Assembly: GCA_025267735.1 (NCBI GenBank)
Contig: CM046294.1
Span: 43,623,570-43,687,569, forward strand
Direction of reading: 5' to 3'
DNA: 64,000 nt
Origin: Mactra quadrangularis
Lineage: Eukaryota > Mollusca > Bivalvia > Venerida > Mactridae
The position numbers and the translations under genes were made by a program. This document shows, piece after piece, positions 22,691 to 34,778 of this stretch; position 1 is the stretch's first letter; every line of letters begins with the position of its first letter. The notes beneath the pieces are model-generated. The model was not told where the DNA came from. It did not search any database and was given only the letters and a program-made list of their open reading frames with translations.

Positions 22691-23134
22691 TTCTTTAGTA
22701 TAATTGGTAACAAATTTAGTATGGTATATTACATTACTGTTTATTATATTATACATAGATGTTCTGATAGTACTCTGCCCAGATTATTATGATATTATAC
22801 ACATGATTTGAGATTTACATGGAACATTAAAATTTATCCTGGCAACAATTTTATAATGATGGAAATCTGTACCTGTTTTGTCTTGTCTCGATCTGCGATT
22901 CTCTAACAATTCTGACAGTAAAATCTGATTTTTGCTGGTAATATGAAACTCTTTCATAAAGTGGTTGATTCACCCATTGTATGGAAATATGTCTGTACAA
23001 TGAAATTTCTGGTACTGTATAGGTTATGATGTTATATTAAAAAGTAATGTAATATATGTTTTTTACGCCACATTTTCAAACATTGTTTTTCAGTCATAGT
23101 ATTGATTTTCATTTCATTGATAACTTTAGGTATA
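22691..23134. other. Non-coding stretch
   Basis: Nothing recognisable. Confidence 0.5.
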
Positions 23135-23280
23135 TGAAGAAGCTGCTGGCCCTGTGGAAGGGTAGGCAGAATACTGGTTATAGACAAAGGTCCATGAAAA
23201 CCAGAATTGGTGAGCTGGTCTTCGTAATATGACTATAATTTGTGTTGACGCAGGGTTAAACCAAAAACAAAAAAAGACAA
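23135..23280 (+). mobile_element. SINE tail (family 2)
   Basis: CCCTGTGGAAGGGTAGGC, ACTGGTTATAGACAAAGGTCC, TTTGTGTTGACGCAGGGTT and a terminal CCAAAAACAAAAAAAG A-rich end match the full copy at 32640-32931. Confidence 0.75.
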
Positions 23281-24009
23281 TTTCACTATTATAAACTTTC
23301 TTTCTATAAAAGCAACAGCTTAACTCGTCTAACTAAAATATTAGATGCTACCATATAGAACTGATCCAGACATGTTGCCAATGGTTTGTCAATCAAAGAC
23401 CAGTCAACACAATGATGGTTGTTACAAGGTACTGGGGTAAACTTGATAACAATCAAATTATTGTTTTAGAAATCTTTCCAGCAAGCACTTATAGATTAGT
23501 TCCACCTAAGTGGATGTCTACTTGAAGACAATTCTCAGACAAAAGAAATCTAGTTCCAAAAAAACAATAAATAGTTAATTGGTACATCCTCGGAGAAAAA
23601 ATGTTTGTAGAATGTAGCAAGAATTAACCAATCAGTGTTAATTAGATCGTTAACCAACTAGCAGTAAGTATGTCTACATGTTGAATCATGTAGAAATATA
23701 TTGTTATGTTAACATTTTTTGTCTTGATTTATTAGAAATGTCTCGGATTGTATAAGATATCGGTACATGTGGATTATATTGTAATCTAATGATGTCGAAC
23801 CATTTATTGCTTTCATTTTTATTTATTTTTGTTGCTGTTGGGTTTAACCATGTAGCAAAACCTTGTATAGGTTATATCACGACGGTCAGTCCACTTACTC
23901 ACTGTTCCCAGAAAAGCTTAATCTCTGGATTTAGCTGTTAACCAACTACAAAGTGCATACTTCTGTCAATGACTGACTACTGCCCAGCATGATTAAGAAT
24001 CAGTGGAAG
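23281..24009. other. Non-coding stretch
   Basis: Nothing recognisable. Confidence 0.5.
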
Positions 24010-24110
24010 GAGGGTGAAAGGCCACAAAGTATGCCTTGCTCAGGAATCAAACCTACGACCCTTGGATCAGTAGACTTGTGTGCTACCAACTGAGCTAGCT
24101 GGATGGGCTC
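24010..24110 (-). mobile_element. tRNA-derived SINE head, minus orientation
   Basis: On the minus strand AGCTAGCTCAGTTGGTAGCA is a good A-box region and GGTCGTAGGTTTGATTCCTG a good B-box, spaced as in a tRNA. The sequence then runs into AGGCATACTTTGTGGCCTTT instead of a matching acceptor strand, so a SINE or tRNA pseudogene is likelier than an active tRNA gene. Confidence 0.7.
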
Positions 24111-24673
24111 ATTTTTTATTTACATTGCATTAGGTTAGATATAGCCCACTTGTAACAGTAGAGGGAATGTGCTTCATTCAAATTCATCATCATCATCCAG
24201 TTTAGTTAAGTACTGTCTGTTGATTACTCGATCCTTTGGCAAGAGTGAGGCCAGTCTGTCATGTTTTGAACGAAGTTTTCCTTTCCACGTCTGGTTGTCC
24301 TGAGATAAGGAACGCTTTGTTCAGGGAACATAAATAAGATGACTAACCAGCAAAATGACTGAAAAAATGTTGAAATACAATGTGAATCACCATACATTAC
24401 AATACATTAACCACGGGGTCTTACAAAAGATTGAATGTTAATGTTTTAATACCCTAGCTACTATCTAGATATCACAGATTATCAACCTATGAGGTTTTTA
24501 GAATTAAAGTCAAATAATCAAGAAATAAATGATAAAATAAGGAACCTTATCTGTAACCCTCTTATTGTAGGGAGCTTATTAGGCAACAAATTATCAAAGT
24601 ACTGATGTCACCTCATGTCAACTTTATCTACATCGTTGTCTGGGACCTTATGACATAATCTTACATTGTGGCG
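24111..24673. other. Non-coding stretch
   Basis: Nothing recognisable. Confidence 0.5.
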
Positions 24674-24753
24674 GATTGGTTCAGCGCAAAAACTTATCTA
24701 CATCCTTGCATTAATTTAACTGTAGTTAGAATACTTTTGTGCTGATCCTGCGT
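24674..24753. repeat. Palindrome family B, copy 4
   Basis: GGTTCAGCGCAAAAACTTAT and ATACTTTTGTGCTGATCC are the arms; the centre has CTACATCCTTGCATTAATT and TGTAGTTAGA. A half-unit (GGGTTTTGCGCTGGCCCC) lies at about 24837-24854. Confidence 0.75.
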
Positions 24754-27239
24754 TTCCAAACTTGATTTCTGTTGAATGTAGTTAACATTTTTATGTAAGA
24801 GATAGGTTCTTTCTTTATTTTATATGTAATTGGGCGGGTTTTGCGCTGGCCCCATCACGAAATGTGATTTCTGCTAAATGTAATTGACATCTTTATGTAA
24901 TCAACAAAAGGCAATACCATTTTTTTCTTGTATCAGATGTTTTTGCTGATATTATATCTCTGACCTGTATTTCATAAGATCTGTGATAGTTTGACTTAAG
25001 GTTTTTTTAGATTAATTGGTTTATCACAGGCAATAACTACCGAAAGAATTGGGTTTGAATTGCAGAAATTTTCATAGCTTATATTGATGTTGGTCACCAT
25101 TACAAGTCATTGTTATAAAGAAATTGTGACATTGAGATGTATAATAGTATATTTAGTTTTGCTTAGATTGTTTTATATTTGTTTTGGTTAACACTTTATT
25201 TCAACAGTCTGAGTCAAATATGATGGACAGTTCACCTAACCAGTGTTCCTGTCATCCACAAGTATCTGACTTTCTTCCATTGTAAGCAACAGACAAATTT
25301 CTCACATGAAAGTCCAAGATTGGTGCTAGGCTAATATAAGAACGCCCTCTAATAGTGAAATTTTTTATGTGATTTAAATTCAGCTAAATTTGGCTGCTAA
25401 GGAGGCTGGTTTAGAAATATGAAGATTGAATTCAGCAACCTTGAGCATGAAGACTCAATGATGGAGGCAGGCTTTGTTATAAAAAGCATGCAGAAACTAT
25501 ATTCTATAGTTTTATATACACACGGCCTTGTTGTATATCAGAACACAGCACAAATGACTAATGAATACTTGATTGCTGTAGCTATCTCGTTTATTTCAAT
25601 TCCAGGTACCTGTTTATTTGTTAAACTTTGTCTGCGGGATAGAATTGTTTTTCCGAGAATTAATTTCCTGCTTACAATTATATGGCATTATTTCTCAGGC
25701 TAGCTCGGCTAGATTACAAAACAATAAGCTCACCAGTTGTCTACGGATATATTCATTCAGTTTAGTAGAAATTGCTGTGTCAGCAAATTTTATATCAAAT
25801 ATTTTGTTGTATGTACTCTCCCTGCAATGTTTACCCTTAACATTTGTCTCTTATCAGGGTTGCTATAAAAATATGAATCATTTAGTTTGTTCAAATACAG
25901 GCAACTGAAAATTGGTTTAAGTTGTACTACTTTGATTTTTTATGTTTTATGACATTTTGAATGTTTGTTTGTCGTGTGTCTTTTTAACGATTTTAAACGA
26001 GTTTTTGATTTAACTGCACTCGCTTTTAAGAAAAGGCTACTGATTCATGTTATATACATGCGCTTTTTAAACCTACCCTGATCATAAGTGTATAGATGAG
26101 TTTAGTGTATTTTGTGAATTTTATTTTACTGCCCCCTTAACGATTAAAGGAACAATATCGTTCTTTTATCTTATATAAGATGATACTTTTTTGCTTTAAA
26201 GGGACAATATATTTCTGACATTCTATGATTCGGTATGACTTAGACTTTAGTAACAATTCATTTTTTAAATATAATCATAGATTAAAGACAATGACAGGCA
26301 ATTTTAAAATATGAAAAAAATGAATAAGTGAGGGAGAAACTTTAAAGCTGAAGAAAGGCTATTTTTGACCAAGCTTCAAATAGGTTTGGTTAAAATCATT
26401 AGATTTCATGGCTTATAATTTTATGAACTTTTGACATTAAAATTGTTGTTTTCTTTTGTCTAAGCTATAGTTTGATATATACCAGCATAAAACATGTATA
26501 CAAATGTATTTAGTAATTTGAGAATGGCATCTTATATGTAGAGATTGTTTTCTGATGGTTTTATCATTTTTTATAAGATTTTATTTTCACAATCTGAAAC
26601 TGTGTTCAAATTACTATTTGATTTATTGTCCAATCATTTCAGTCCAAAAATGTTATTTGATTGTGTTCTCTATTTTCATTGGTTAAAGTTTATTGTTCTT
26701 TTTGAAATCTCAAATTTCATTAGCTGAGCTGAGGTTAGATATATGGAAGAAACTTGGGACATTGGCTTTGGCACATTTTATTCCAAGGGGAAAATCATAT
26801 TTTATCCTATGTGTTTGCATTGAGGAATAAAATAAAGACTTAAAGCCACTAAACAAAGACAATTTTTTTATCATTAATTTAAAAACAAGTAAAACTATCA
26901 AAAAGACAATAGAATATAACCGCCTTCAGATTATAATAACTCTTTGTAGCGGGCTCCCTTTTAGGGGTCAAGTTATTCAAAATATATTACGGAGATACCC
27001 TCTCAGCCAATCAAGTTGCTTAAAAGGTGTTTGGTAGAACTTACACAAAATTGTGAAGTGATGGATATGTCATATCATTTTTCCTGTGGTTTACTCGAGA
27101 AATCAGTGCGTGCAAATTTTGAGTATGCAAACATTTAAGCTGATGCTAAAAAGAAACGCCTCATTTCAACTAGGTACACAATCTTTGTGATTCAGAATAA
27201 TATAAGGAAACATTAATGTTTTCACCCTGAAAGAAGTCC
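24754..27239. other. Long non-coding stretch
   Basis: A CAGTTCACCTAACCAGTGTT SINE-tail fragment in minus orientation lies near 25228. Open frames at 25419-25703 and 25618-25908 have no recognisable domain. Otherwise nothing. Confidence 0.45.
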
Positions 27240-27850
27240 TTGGTGACATGCTCAACGTAAGGTCTGTCGTTACTATGCTGATAGATACAGTCATGACGTT
27301 GCCAAAATATAGAGACACTCACCGAGCATAAAAGCTGGTCTATGTGTATGTCCACGAGATTACCTTTGCAAACAATGAGTTGTGACTCGTTTTGAAACAT
27401 TGATTAATCTGAGGGCGTTACATTAGCCGAAACACGAATCCTCACTGAACTCTACACTCTCCCAACACCATGATCGCGAAGATACGAGCGAAGAGATATA
27501 CGTTGGTGACGGTGGCATATCTTTAGAACCGTTTACACCAAACAAGAAGATTTCACACTTATTTGGCACGAACGGTCACCCTTTCACCACACATGTCGTT
27601 AATTGGTTCGTTTCTTTTTCCCGTCAGTATATTTTTATGTATAAAACTATTTACATGATTTCGTGAGTTTTAATTGGCTTTCGCACGAAATTCACCATAC
27701 AAAAGTGTATTTATCAAAGAAGAAAATTTGGTTTCTTCCGATTTGAAGTTGTGGTTATTTTTAGCCAAGGCGGGATGTTCCGATCTCGCTCGTTGAGTTC
27801 CGTGATTTTCCGTAGAGTCATTACTTTGGGTTTTATCGCTAATTTTAAAG
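27240..27850. promoter_or_regulatory. CpG-bearing island, possible internal promoter
   Basis: CpG content rises here compared with the surrounding 20 kb (for example ATCGCGAAGATACGAGCGAAG near 27472 and GATCTCGCTCG near 27782). Such a step is what an unmethylated promoter leaves in a methylated invertebrate genome. No TATA box or clear initiator was identified. Confidence 0.3.
27323..27400 (-). CDS. Candidate short first exon, function unknown
   Basis: On the minus strand an ATG at 27400, preceded in frame by TAA, opens 26 codons that end in phase 0 on GTGAGT (plus strand ACTCAC, 27317-27322), a good splice donor. The frame stays open past the donor to 27170, so an unspliced reading is equally possible. 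No signal peptide or known motif is visible. The CpG-bearing DNA upstream is its only supporting context; chance is a serious alternative. Confidence 0.15.
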
Positions 27851-28289
27851 TAGTATTAGTATAAATTCTGGAGAAAATACTTTAGTTTTTTTGTGCCTTG
27901 GGTGCTTTTTATATATTCAATTAATGTTTGCATGAGTTTTAAGCAAAAACGTGATACTTGACAATTATCAGCGTTCTATTTAGTAAAGGGGCTTTAAATC
28001 AGCTTAGATGTGAATAATGAATTGAGTTCATTGCCTAGCAAGTAAAGGAACATATCTGAACAAGTGCCTTTATTTTTATGCTATACTGAAAATCATTTTT
28101 ACCTTAAATGTAGCCTTGTACCACATAACCTAATATGACTGGAGATCTTTATTTTATAATGTCAGTCTGTTGCTGGTTGTTTTGTCTAGTTTTTCTGCCC
28201 CATTAATTCACTAACCACATAGATCTTGACTGATATTAGCTCTGAATATAGACTAACTAAAACTAAAACTAAAACTTGTACAGTCAGAC
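27851..28289. other. Non-coding stretch
   Basis: Ends with an AACTAAAACTAAAACTAAAAC run (28251-28275). No gene. Confidence 0.5.
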
Positions 28290-28545
28290 CTCCCTGAAGG
28301 GGGCCAATTTTAAACAGCTATTTCTCAACAAAAGTCACATTTCAACAACAGTCACCTCTAAAGAACAGCCACTTATCAAAAGCAGCTTTAACAAGAGCAA
28401 CCTGTCGACAATATTTTTTTCATTATTTTCAATAATATCACCTGTCAATAACTGCCTTGTTTCGGTAACAGGGACCTTTCAACAGCAGCCACTTTTCAAA
28501 AAACAGCCATTTCTCAACTTTAGACTTCTAAAACTTGCCCTCTTT
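28290..28545 (-). repeat. 17-bp minisatellite, minus orientation, degenerate
   Basis: AACAACAGTCACCTCTAAAG, AACAGCCACTTATCAA and AACAGCAGCCACTTTTC are complements of the GTGGCTGTTGTT unit seen at 14.4 and 42.6 kb. The 93-codon frame at 28276-28557 is produced by this array. Confidence 0.65.
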
Positions 28546-28735
28546 TTCAAGTTTTAAGGGTCCATCTCATGCCAGCCAGTGAAAATGACTTCCAAGAACA
28601 GCCATATTTCTACATAAGTAAATTTAACTCTAGTCCTTCACTGGTTGGTGTTTTTTGGGAAGTTTTACTGTATACAATGATTACATTGGTGATAACTTAC
28701 ATTATATAGTTTACTCAGCCGATTTAGATATGCAC

Positions 28736-28783
28736 TCAGCTGCTTCAGTGTTCAAATAATCAGCTGCTTCAGTGTTCAAATAA
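28736..28783 (+). repeat. Exact 24-bp tandem duplication
   Basis: TCAGCTGCTTCAGTGTTCAA plus ATAA occurs twice without change, so the duplication is recent. Confidence 0.9.
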
Positions 28784-29136
28784 TCGTAATACATACAAAA
28801 ATATTGGTTAAACATTACTGTCTTAGAAGTAGCAGTTGTGACGCAATGGAAGAACGAACTATTGGCTAAATATCAAAGTTGTGGAAAGCAAATATTGTAA
28901 CACAATGGACGAATTTACATAAATGTGGCATTAGTTTGTTCTCCTTTTTATGGGTGTTCCTGTCTATTGAGTTTTGTTGAGACATACGTTTTGTAACTGC
29001 ATGTTAAGTATACATCATATTTGAATAAAACCAAATGTTTGAAAAAATGTATCATTTCTGTCTGATTCTTGTGAATGGGTTTGCCGGTGCTGGTGAAAGA
29101 AAAGTGTCCAGGAAAGCTAGTTTGGTGAGACAACAG
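28784..29136. other. Non-coding stretch with a SINE-tail fragment
   Basis: GGTGCTGGTGAAAGAAAAG, GTGTCCAGGAAAGCTAG and TTTGGTGAGA at 29087-29130 match the family-2 SINE tail. Confidence 0.5.
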
Positions 29137-29458
29137 CAGTAGCGTGTTCAGTTACTGCGAACGTTACAGAACGTTACATAACGATACAATCGGAACTCCT
29201 CGGCCATTCTCTGCGAATAATCTCGGACATATTGAGACGCTATTTTGAAACTGCCGGTGTTGAAGGAAACAAATATATGATCTTGTAGCCATTGAGTGAT
29301 GTTTCGTTTTTAGTCTGTAAATTTTGAAACATCACTCATTGCCTTAACGATCGCATATTTGTGTATTAGATTGGATATTCGCAGTGAATGGCCAAGGAGT
29401 TCTGAATGTATCGTTATGTAACGTTTTGTAACGTTTGCGGTAACTGAACACGCTACTG
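29137..29458. mobile_element. MITE family C, copy 2, with extra internal hairpin
   Basis: The outer 18 bp (CAGTAGCGTGTTCAGTTA and its complement at the right end) pair perfectly, and the inner arms match copy 1 at 21751-21958. A separate hairpin lies inside: ATTGAGTGATGTTTC (29291-29305) against GAAACATCACTCATT (29326-29340). This, with neighbouring sequence, makes the copy about 110 bp longer than copy 1. Confidence 0.88.
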
Positions 29459-31280
29459 TACATGTGCTATGAAAAAGTTTTATTCAGAGCACTGAATCTA
29501 AACATAATGTAAAAATAAAAATAAAAAACCACAAAAAATTGTTTTATGGTTGTGAAATAGTATAGGTACTTTAAGCACTTTGATTTTAATCCAATAATTC
29601 AGAATAGATTGACACTAATTGGTCGTAATGGAAATTTTCTTTTAAAAAGTCTTAATTAGTATAGACCATACTTAAAACCTTGTTATAATAACAAGTCTTG
29701 TTAAAATGTGGGTAAAAAATCAAGTCTTTATAACCCCTAGGTAAATGGATAATTGTGTATTTTGTAATGTAAGTCATTTACCGGCATTGTCAGGGCATTG
29801 TCAGCGAGGCCGACAGTGGTGTAATCAAGGCGAAAAATCTTGACAAGGTTTGACACGAAGGTCGTCAAAAAATTGGTGATGGGGAAAAATGACCTGGTCA
29901 CCTAGTGTGCGGAATTTATTAAATTTGATTGTTAAGTCCCTAATTACCTTTTTAAACATGACAAATTTGTTTGATTTTTGTTAAAGAGATTTGTGTTATT
30001 TGAAATGTTTTGGGTTTGAGACTATTTTATACTTGACTGAGGTAATTGGTTTGATTTTTGTTGTTGTTCAATCTACTGGAAGCTGATTTTTTAATTTTAG
30101 TCGACTAGGAAATAACTTCAACAGGTGTAAAACATTTTACAAATATTTTCAATCATAGCAAAAGTCTTCATGGTGAATTTTATAGCATAAAAAAAGGAGA
30201 AAAAATGAGAATTTTTGAAATTTGAATATAAAAGTACTCTCTAAACCAATTTAATGTAATGGCACTTTACCACAATAAAACTGAGTGCAATTTTGTTTGT
30301 GAAAAATAATTTGACATGCTTTTTGTAATTAATTAATTATTGATTTGTCATTAAACTTAAGGTTAATCGCTACCAGAAATCTTTTTACCTTAAAACCTCA
30401 TAGAGAGATCATTTAAGACTTTATTTCCAAAAGTGGGATTTTTCTCCGGAATGTTGCTCTGGTTTAAGAAAAACTTGGTGGAAAATTTGATTTGTATGAA
30501 TTCTTTTATTCACAATATGGCATTTTTTAAACCAATCCAGGTTTCAGAATTCCTTTTGTAGAAATTAAGACTAGTAGGGGTTCACCTTAATGCTGCAATA
30601 TTTACATATTGCACAGCATTGTAATCTTTTTATGTTCTTTTTCAATGTGTCATGATTTGATTTTAAAGTAAAATTTATTGATTAATGATTTTATTTCAAT
30701 GTTAAAAAAGTCCCCTGCGTAGAGTGGTCCCATTAATATAACATCAGTGTGGGAAAATATCAATTTTCTATAAAAATTTTGGCCCGAAATTTTTTTTTTT
30801 GCACCTAGATACATGTAATATTAATCTAGGCCCAGGGCCTATTACCCACAAAGTATACATCTAAACATAGGTGAATTCTGCTTGGCATTGTAGGTTACTG
30901 TCTGAACTGAGAATGAAGAAAATGAAAGGAAGCATCACTACTTTCACAGGCCGTATTCGCATTGTTAAGATAGTGCTATCATTAAAATTTTGATTTCTTT
31001 CTGTTTAAACATGAGTGTAGTACCAAACCAAAACATTTCAAAGTCGGTTTGGTGAACTGCCTACCTCATATCATCAAATGACACTGACAGTTGAAAATAG
31101 GGGTGTCAAAAACAAACACAACTCTCTCCCTTCAAGGAAATCTACCGGTATGTTAAATGATGATACATATTTTACGATGAGCAATATTTGTGTCACAGTT
31201 ACCTTGTTATAATTTCTTGGTAATTAATTACATATGTTTACACTAAGTAATTTGTTGTGGTGTGTTTAAAAGTGACATAC
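29459..31280. other. Long non-coding stretch
   Basis: A CpG-containing patch at 29780-29860 (AGCGAGGCCGACAGTGG) stands out slightly. No gene or element is recognised. Confidence 0.45.
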
Positions 31281-32070
31281 TTCTTTGATATAGGCTGCGA
31301 TGATTATTTCACATTATTAAGGCTTGCATACATGTTTATGTTTTTAGGGAAATCCCTCTTTGATGTATCAGAGGGACAATAAATTATTATGAAGCTTTTT
31401 TTATAGGTTGGTACTTTTTAAAAAGGCATCGCTTGAATTGTGGGTCATCCATCTATGAAGTTACTGAAATGGATATATCACATCATCATTGGTGAAAGTG
31501 TTCAATATTAATCCTGAACTTCAGGATTTTTTTTCAGAATGAAAATGGGTACTTTTCCTACATGTAAATGTTGCTAAAATCTAGTAATTTTGGAAATTTT
31601 GTACATAAATCCATGCATTATTTAGATTACGTATCAATAGGTTTGCACCAAATATGTTTACATTCTTCTTTATTTACATGTAGTTTGATTAGTTTTTAGC
31701 ACAGACTTATCAGTTTTACTCTTTCATTGGTCATCCCTCTTGCAGGGATAGTTAGTTCAGTTTACCAAATGTTTTACTAGATAAAGTCTTTCAAGGGACA
31801 TTCCCACTTTAAAAGACGCTGGTATGAATTGTGAAAGCTTTGAACATGTTGTTGTCTGGTAAAACATGTCCCACTTTGAAGTTCACAGGGATTATTTCAC
31901 ATGTGGAAAGCTACATGCATGATGAATACCTCTCTCTCATGTATATAGGTTTGAAGTTTACAGGGACAATTATTTCTTGTTATGAAAGCTTAAAAATGAT
32001 GAAGTCTTTCAAGGGACATCACTCTTTGAAGTTGGCGAAGAGGATTATTTCACATTATAAAAGCTACTCA
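31281..32070 (+). repeat. Degenerate tandem repeat of about 77 bp
   Basis: GATTATTTCACATTATGAAAGCT-type segments (shortened here as GATTATTTCACATTA) occur at about 31302, 31379, 31813, 31890, 31968 and 32043, spaced by 75-78 bp or multiples. A second shared block is TCTTTCAAGGGACATnCC. The 118-codon frame at 31831-32187 follows this repeat. Confidence 0.65.
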
Positions 32071-32382
32071 GCTAAATGTGCTTGTTTCATATATAAAGAT
32101 ATATATTTCATTGTAATTAACAAACATACATATTTCCTGTCAAGTGTTTTTTGCCTACAAGCTGCAGTATTCAGTATGCATCATTAATATTGTTGTTTTT
32201 TGTTGTTTTAATTAGTTGCTATTGTTGGTTTATTTTAAGCATTTTTCGTTGTTTGTATAATGAGATGTCGTTATGTTGTTCATGGGCGGATCCAGCTGAG
32301 GGCCTGGGACCTCTTCCCATTGAATTTTTTAATGTTTTGTAACACCAAAAAGTCGAAGACACAAACATCTGAGTCATTGCAA
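32071..32382. other. Non-coding stretch
   Basis: Nothing recognisable. Confidence 0.5.
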
Positions 32383-32597
32383 TTGGCCTGGGTTCAAACA
32401 CCACTAAGAAGCACTTCTGATTTACTAGAGCAATAAATTTTCCTGCAGTTGTTCCACTCCATCCTGGTACTAATGGCTACTGCAGGGATCATCTGCTTGA
32501 AAGTAATTTCAATGATATGGGGTTATCTTACAAAATTGTAAAGTCAGCTGAACATGAATATGAAAGCAGACTTTTAACTGCACTTAAACTCTTTTAA
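32383..32597 (+). mobile_element. SINE family 1 copy, diverged
   Basis: GGCCTGGGTTCAAACACCAC is the B-box end of the head. The body (GAGCAATAAATTTTCCTGC, TGTTCCACTCCATCCTGG, GAAAGCAGACTTTTAACTGC) matches 5189-5437. The 5-prime head is mostly lost. Confidence 0.75.
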
Positions 32598-32639
32598 AAA
32601 AGATTTAAGCAATTCAATTAAGATTAAGGAGTCAGTGAT

Positions 32640-32931
32640 AGAACCCTGGTCAGTGGCGCAGTCGTTAGCACACCTTGATTTTGAATCTAGTGTCCCAAAG
32701 GGGGTTTGGGTTCCAATCCTACCCGGGGATGTTATACCCTTCAATGAAAAATTGAAAATAATGTCAATTTTCCCCACATTAATAAGGTATATGGACAAGT
32801 TTCTGGCTTTGTGGAAGGGTAGGTGAGTACTGGTTATAGACAAGGGTCCAGGAAAGCTAGGTTAGGTGCCCTGGAGGCTGTAAAATAACAAAATGAATTT
32901 GTGTTGACAGATGGTTTAACCAAGTATTAAT
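32640..32931 (+). mobile_element. SINE family 2, full-length copy
   Basis: The tRNA-like head has GGTCAGTGGCGCAGTCGTTAG (A-box region) and TTTGGGTTCCAATCCTACC (B-box region). The tail reads TTGTGGAAGGGTAGGTGAG, ACTGGTTATAGACAAGGG, TCCAGGAAAGCTAGGTTAGG and TTTGTGTTGACAGATGG. It is the best reference for the partial tails elsewhere in the window. Confidence 0.8.
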
Positions 32932-33606
32932 TGATAGAGATAGAGATAGAGACGACTTGACTAAAATCAGGTTTGAGGTCAAGGGAGGATTGTCACTGAT
33001 TCATAATTACAGTTAAATTATCTTAGGGTAACTTCCTTACTTATATTATCTGGGGGTAACTTCCTGTAAAGATAGACTCATGCAGTCATGTTATCTCGGG
33101 GTAATGTCTTAAGCTAACAAGCTGACAAATAAATTTCCTATTATCTTTCTTGTCCTACTGAGGTCCCTATATGTCTTGTTCAGTTTATTTAGATTTGATG
33201 TTATTTATCAGTATGACATTTTTCAAGTATTGTTGGTAGCTAGTTCACCTAACCAGCCTTTAATTCTATTTTGCTTGGGTAAAAGTTTCCAGATTTGGTT
33301 CTGAAAACGAGAATTTTTGGACATTTTCTGTAGTTCAACAGAGGACCACTGAAAATAAAAAAAAAATTTTGCTATGAACATTTATTTTTCACAGTTTCAA
33401 GTACATTACAAGATAAACTTATAACAATATATAATTGAATATAATATATGATATTGAATATATTGAAACTAACTTGAAAAACTGTTATTTTTTGAACATG
33501 TTTATTCACTCATGCACACGTACTCTCATGCAAATGCATACATTCACACACACGCATACACTAGTGCTCAGTCCTACATTTTATGTATATGTATACATAC
33601 ACATGT
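32932..33606. other. Non-coding stretch
   Basis: A minus-orientation SINE-tail scrap (AGTTCACCTAACCAGCC, 33241) and a CA/CATACA-rich patch (33510-33605) are present. No gene. Confidence 0.5.
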
Positions 33607-34000
33607 ATCTCCGTAAACAGATATCCTGTAGAGCATTGTCATACAGGATCTCTACTATCTCAATTGAGGGTCAAGTCGAGATGACCTTTAGGTCGACCAA
33701 TCTTTGCGTGGCTTTCATCTAGACGAAACACTATTAATAACATTTTGATTTCGTAATTTCTATTTTTAGACCAAGGTTTGTAAGCTAATTTAACAGCGGT
33801 ATTATTCACAGTCTGCGATTGGACGGCTAATTTCAAATTGCGTGATGTAGATGATGTAAACAAGTTACATATCATAACAATTTCGTCATAAATATTGTGA
33901 TGAGAAAAGGTCACCTGAAAGTGACCCTCGTTTGAAAAAGGCCAGGTCTAAATTAGCGAGTAGTTGAGCGGAAAATTTTACATCGGGTTTTAATCAGATT
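33607..34000 (-). mobile_element. 397-bp non-autonomous DNA element (family F), copy 1
   Basis: Collinear over its whole length with the complement of 59181-59577. Flanking ACATACACATG occurs on both sides (33595-33605 and 34001-34011), consistent with a target-site duplication, though the flank is CA-rich. Open frames inside are not a gene. Confidence 0.85.
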
Positions 34001-34778
34001 GACATACACATGTACATATGTATATGTAAATAAATACTGAAAATAAATTTCCCGCAAAAATAAAGTTGAACTTTCTTATAGTATGTACAATATGTTGTAT
34101 CATTATGTTACGTGTACAATTTAATGTTGTTAGATTTCAGTTTTGTTGTTGTCAGCAAGACATTAAAGATTTAATTCTGCACACAGTGGCATTTAACTGC
34201 TGATATTTTCCGTTTAACTTTTTGAACTTTTAAATGTTTAACAAATGTTTAAACATACAATTTCTCTGTCAATTTTCACGGTTTTACAGTTTTTCACAGT
34301 AGTGTTGGTTTGAAGTGACCGCTAATTTGCTCTTGTCATCGTTTTTAACCTTCAAGGGACTTAAAGAACACCCACTGGTATAATTATGATAAATTGTTAG
34401 TTTTGATGTTTTATATCTGCTATGATCCTGTTGTTATTGTACGGGAGATTTGTCCATGACATTTTTTGTTTGTACATTTACGATGACACATTTTGTGGCA
34501 AAGGTATGAGTCAAAGTGCTGGAAGTGTAGTTTTTAAACTTGGCTGTTTTGAGAATTGTGCGGTTATCCTACACAGTTGTATGTTGGTCTAACACTTATA
34601 AGTAAAGGTTTTAAATTGCTACATTTTTATGTCTTTGAAACTTTTGAAAGGAATCCAGTCTTTATTGTCTTCATTGGGTTTTATTATGAAATATTTTCTG
34701 TGGCATTTATCTGGCTAAGCTCAGTATCATTTAGGAAAGTTGTCAGTCAATGATGAAGATGAGCCTATTCCAATACTT
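34001..34778. other. Non-coding stretch
   Basis: Nothing recognisable. Confidence 0.5.

Noticed and set aside
24010..24110. Possible functional tRNA gene
   Set aside because: A- and B-boxes are good but no complete acceptor stem or terminator was found, and SINE-like sequence follows.
31831..32187. 118-codon plus-strand frame
   Set aside because: It lies largely within the degenerate 77-bp tandem repeat.
33660..33914. 84-codon minus-strand frame, with a similar 69-codon frame at 59373-59582
   Set aside because: Both are inside the family F element; they are related by the element and are not conserved as a full-length protein.
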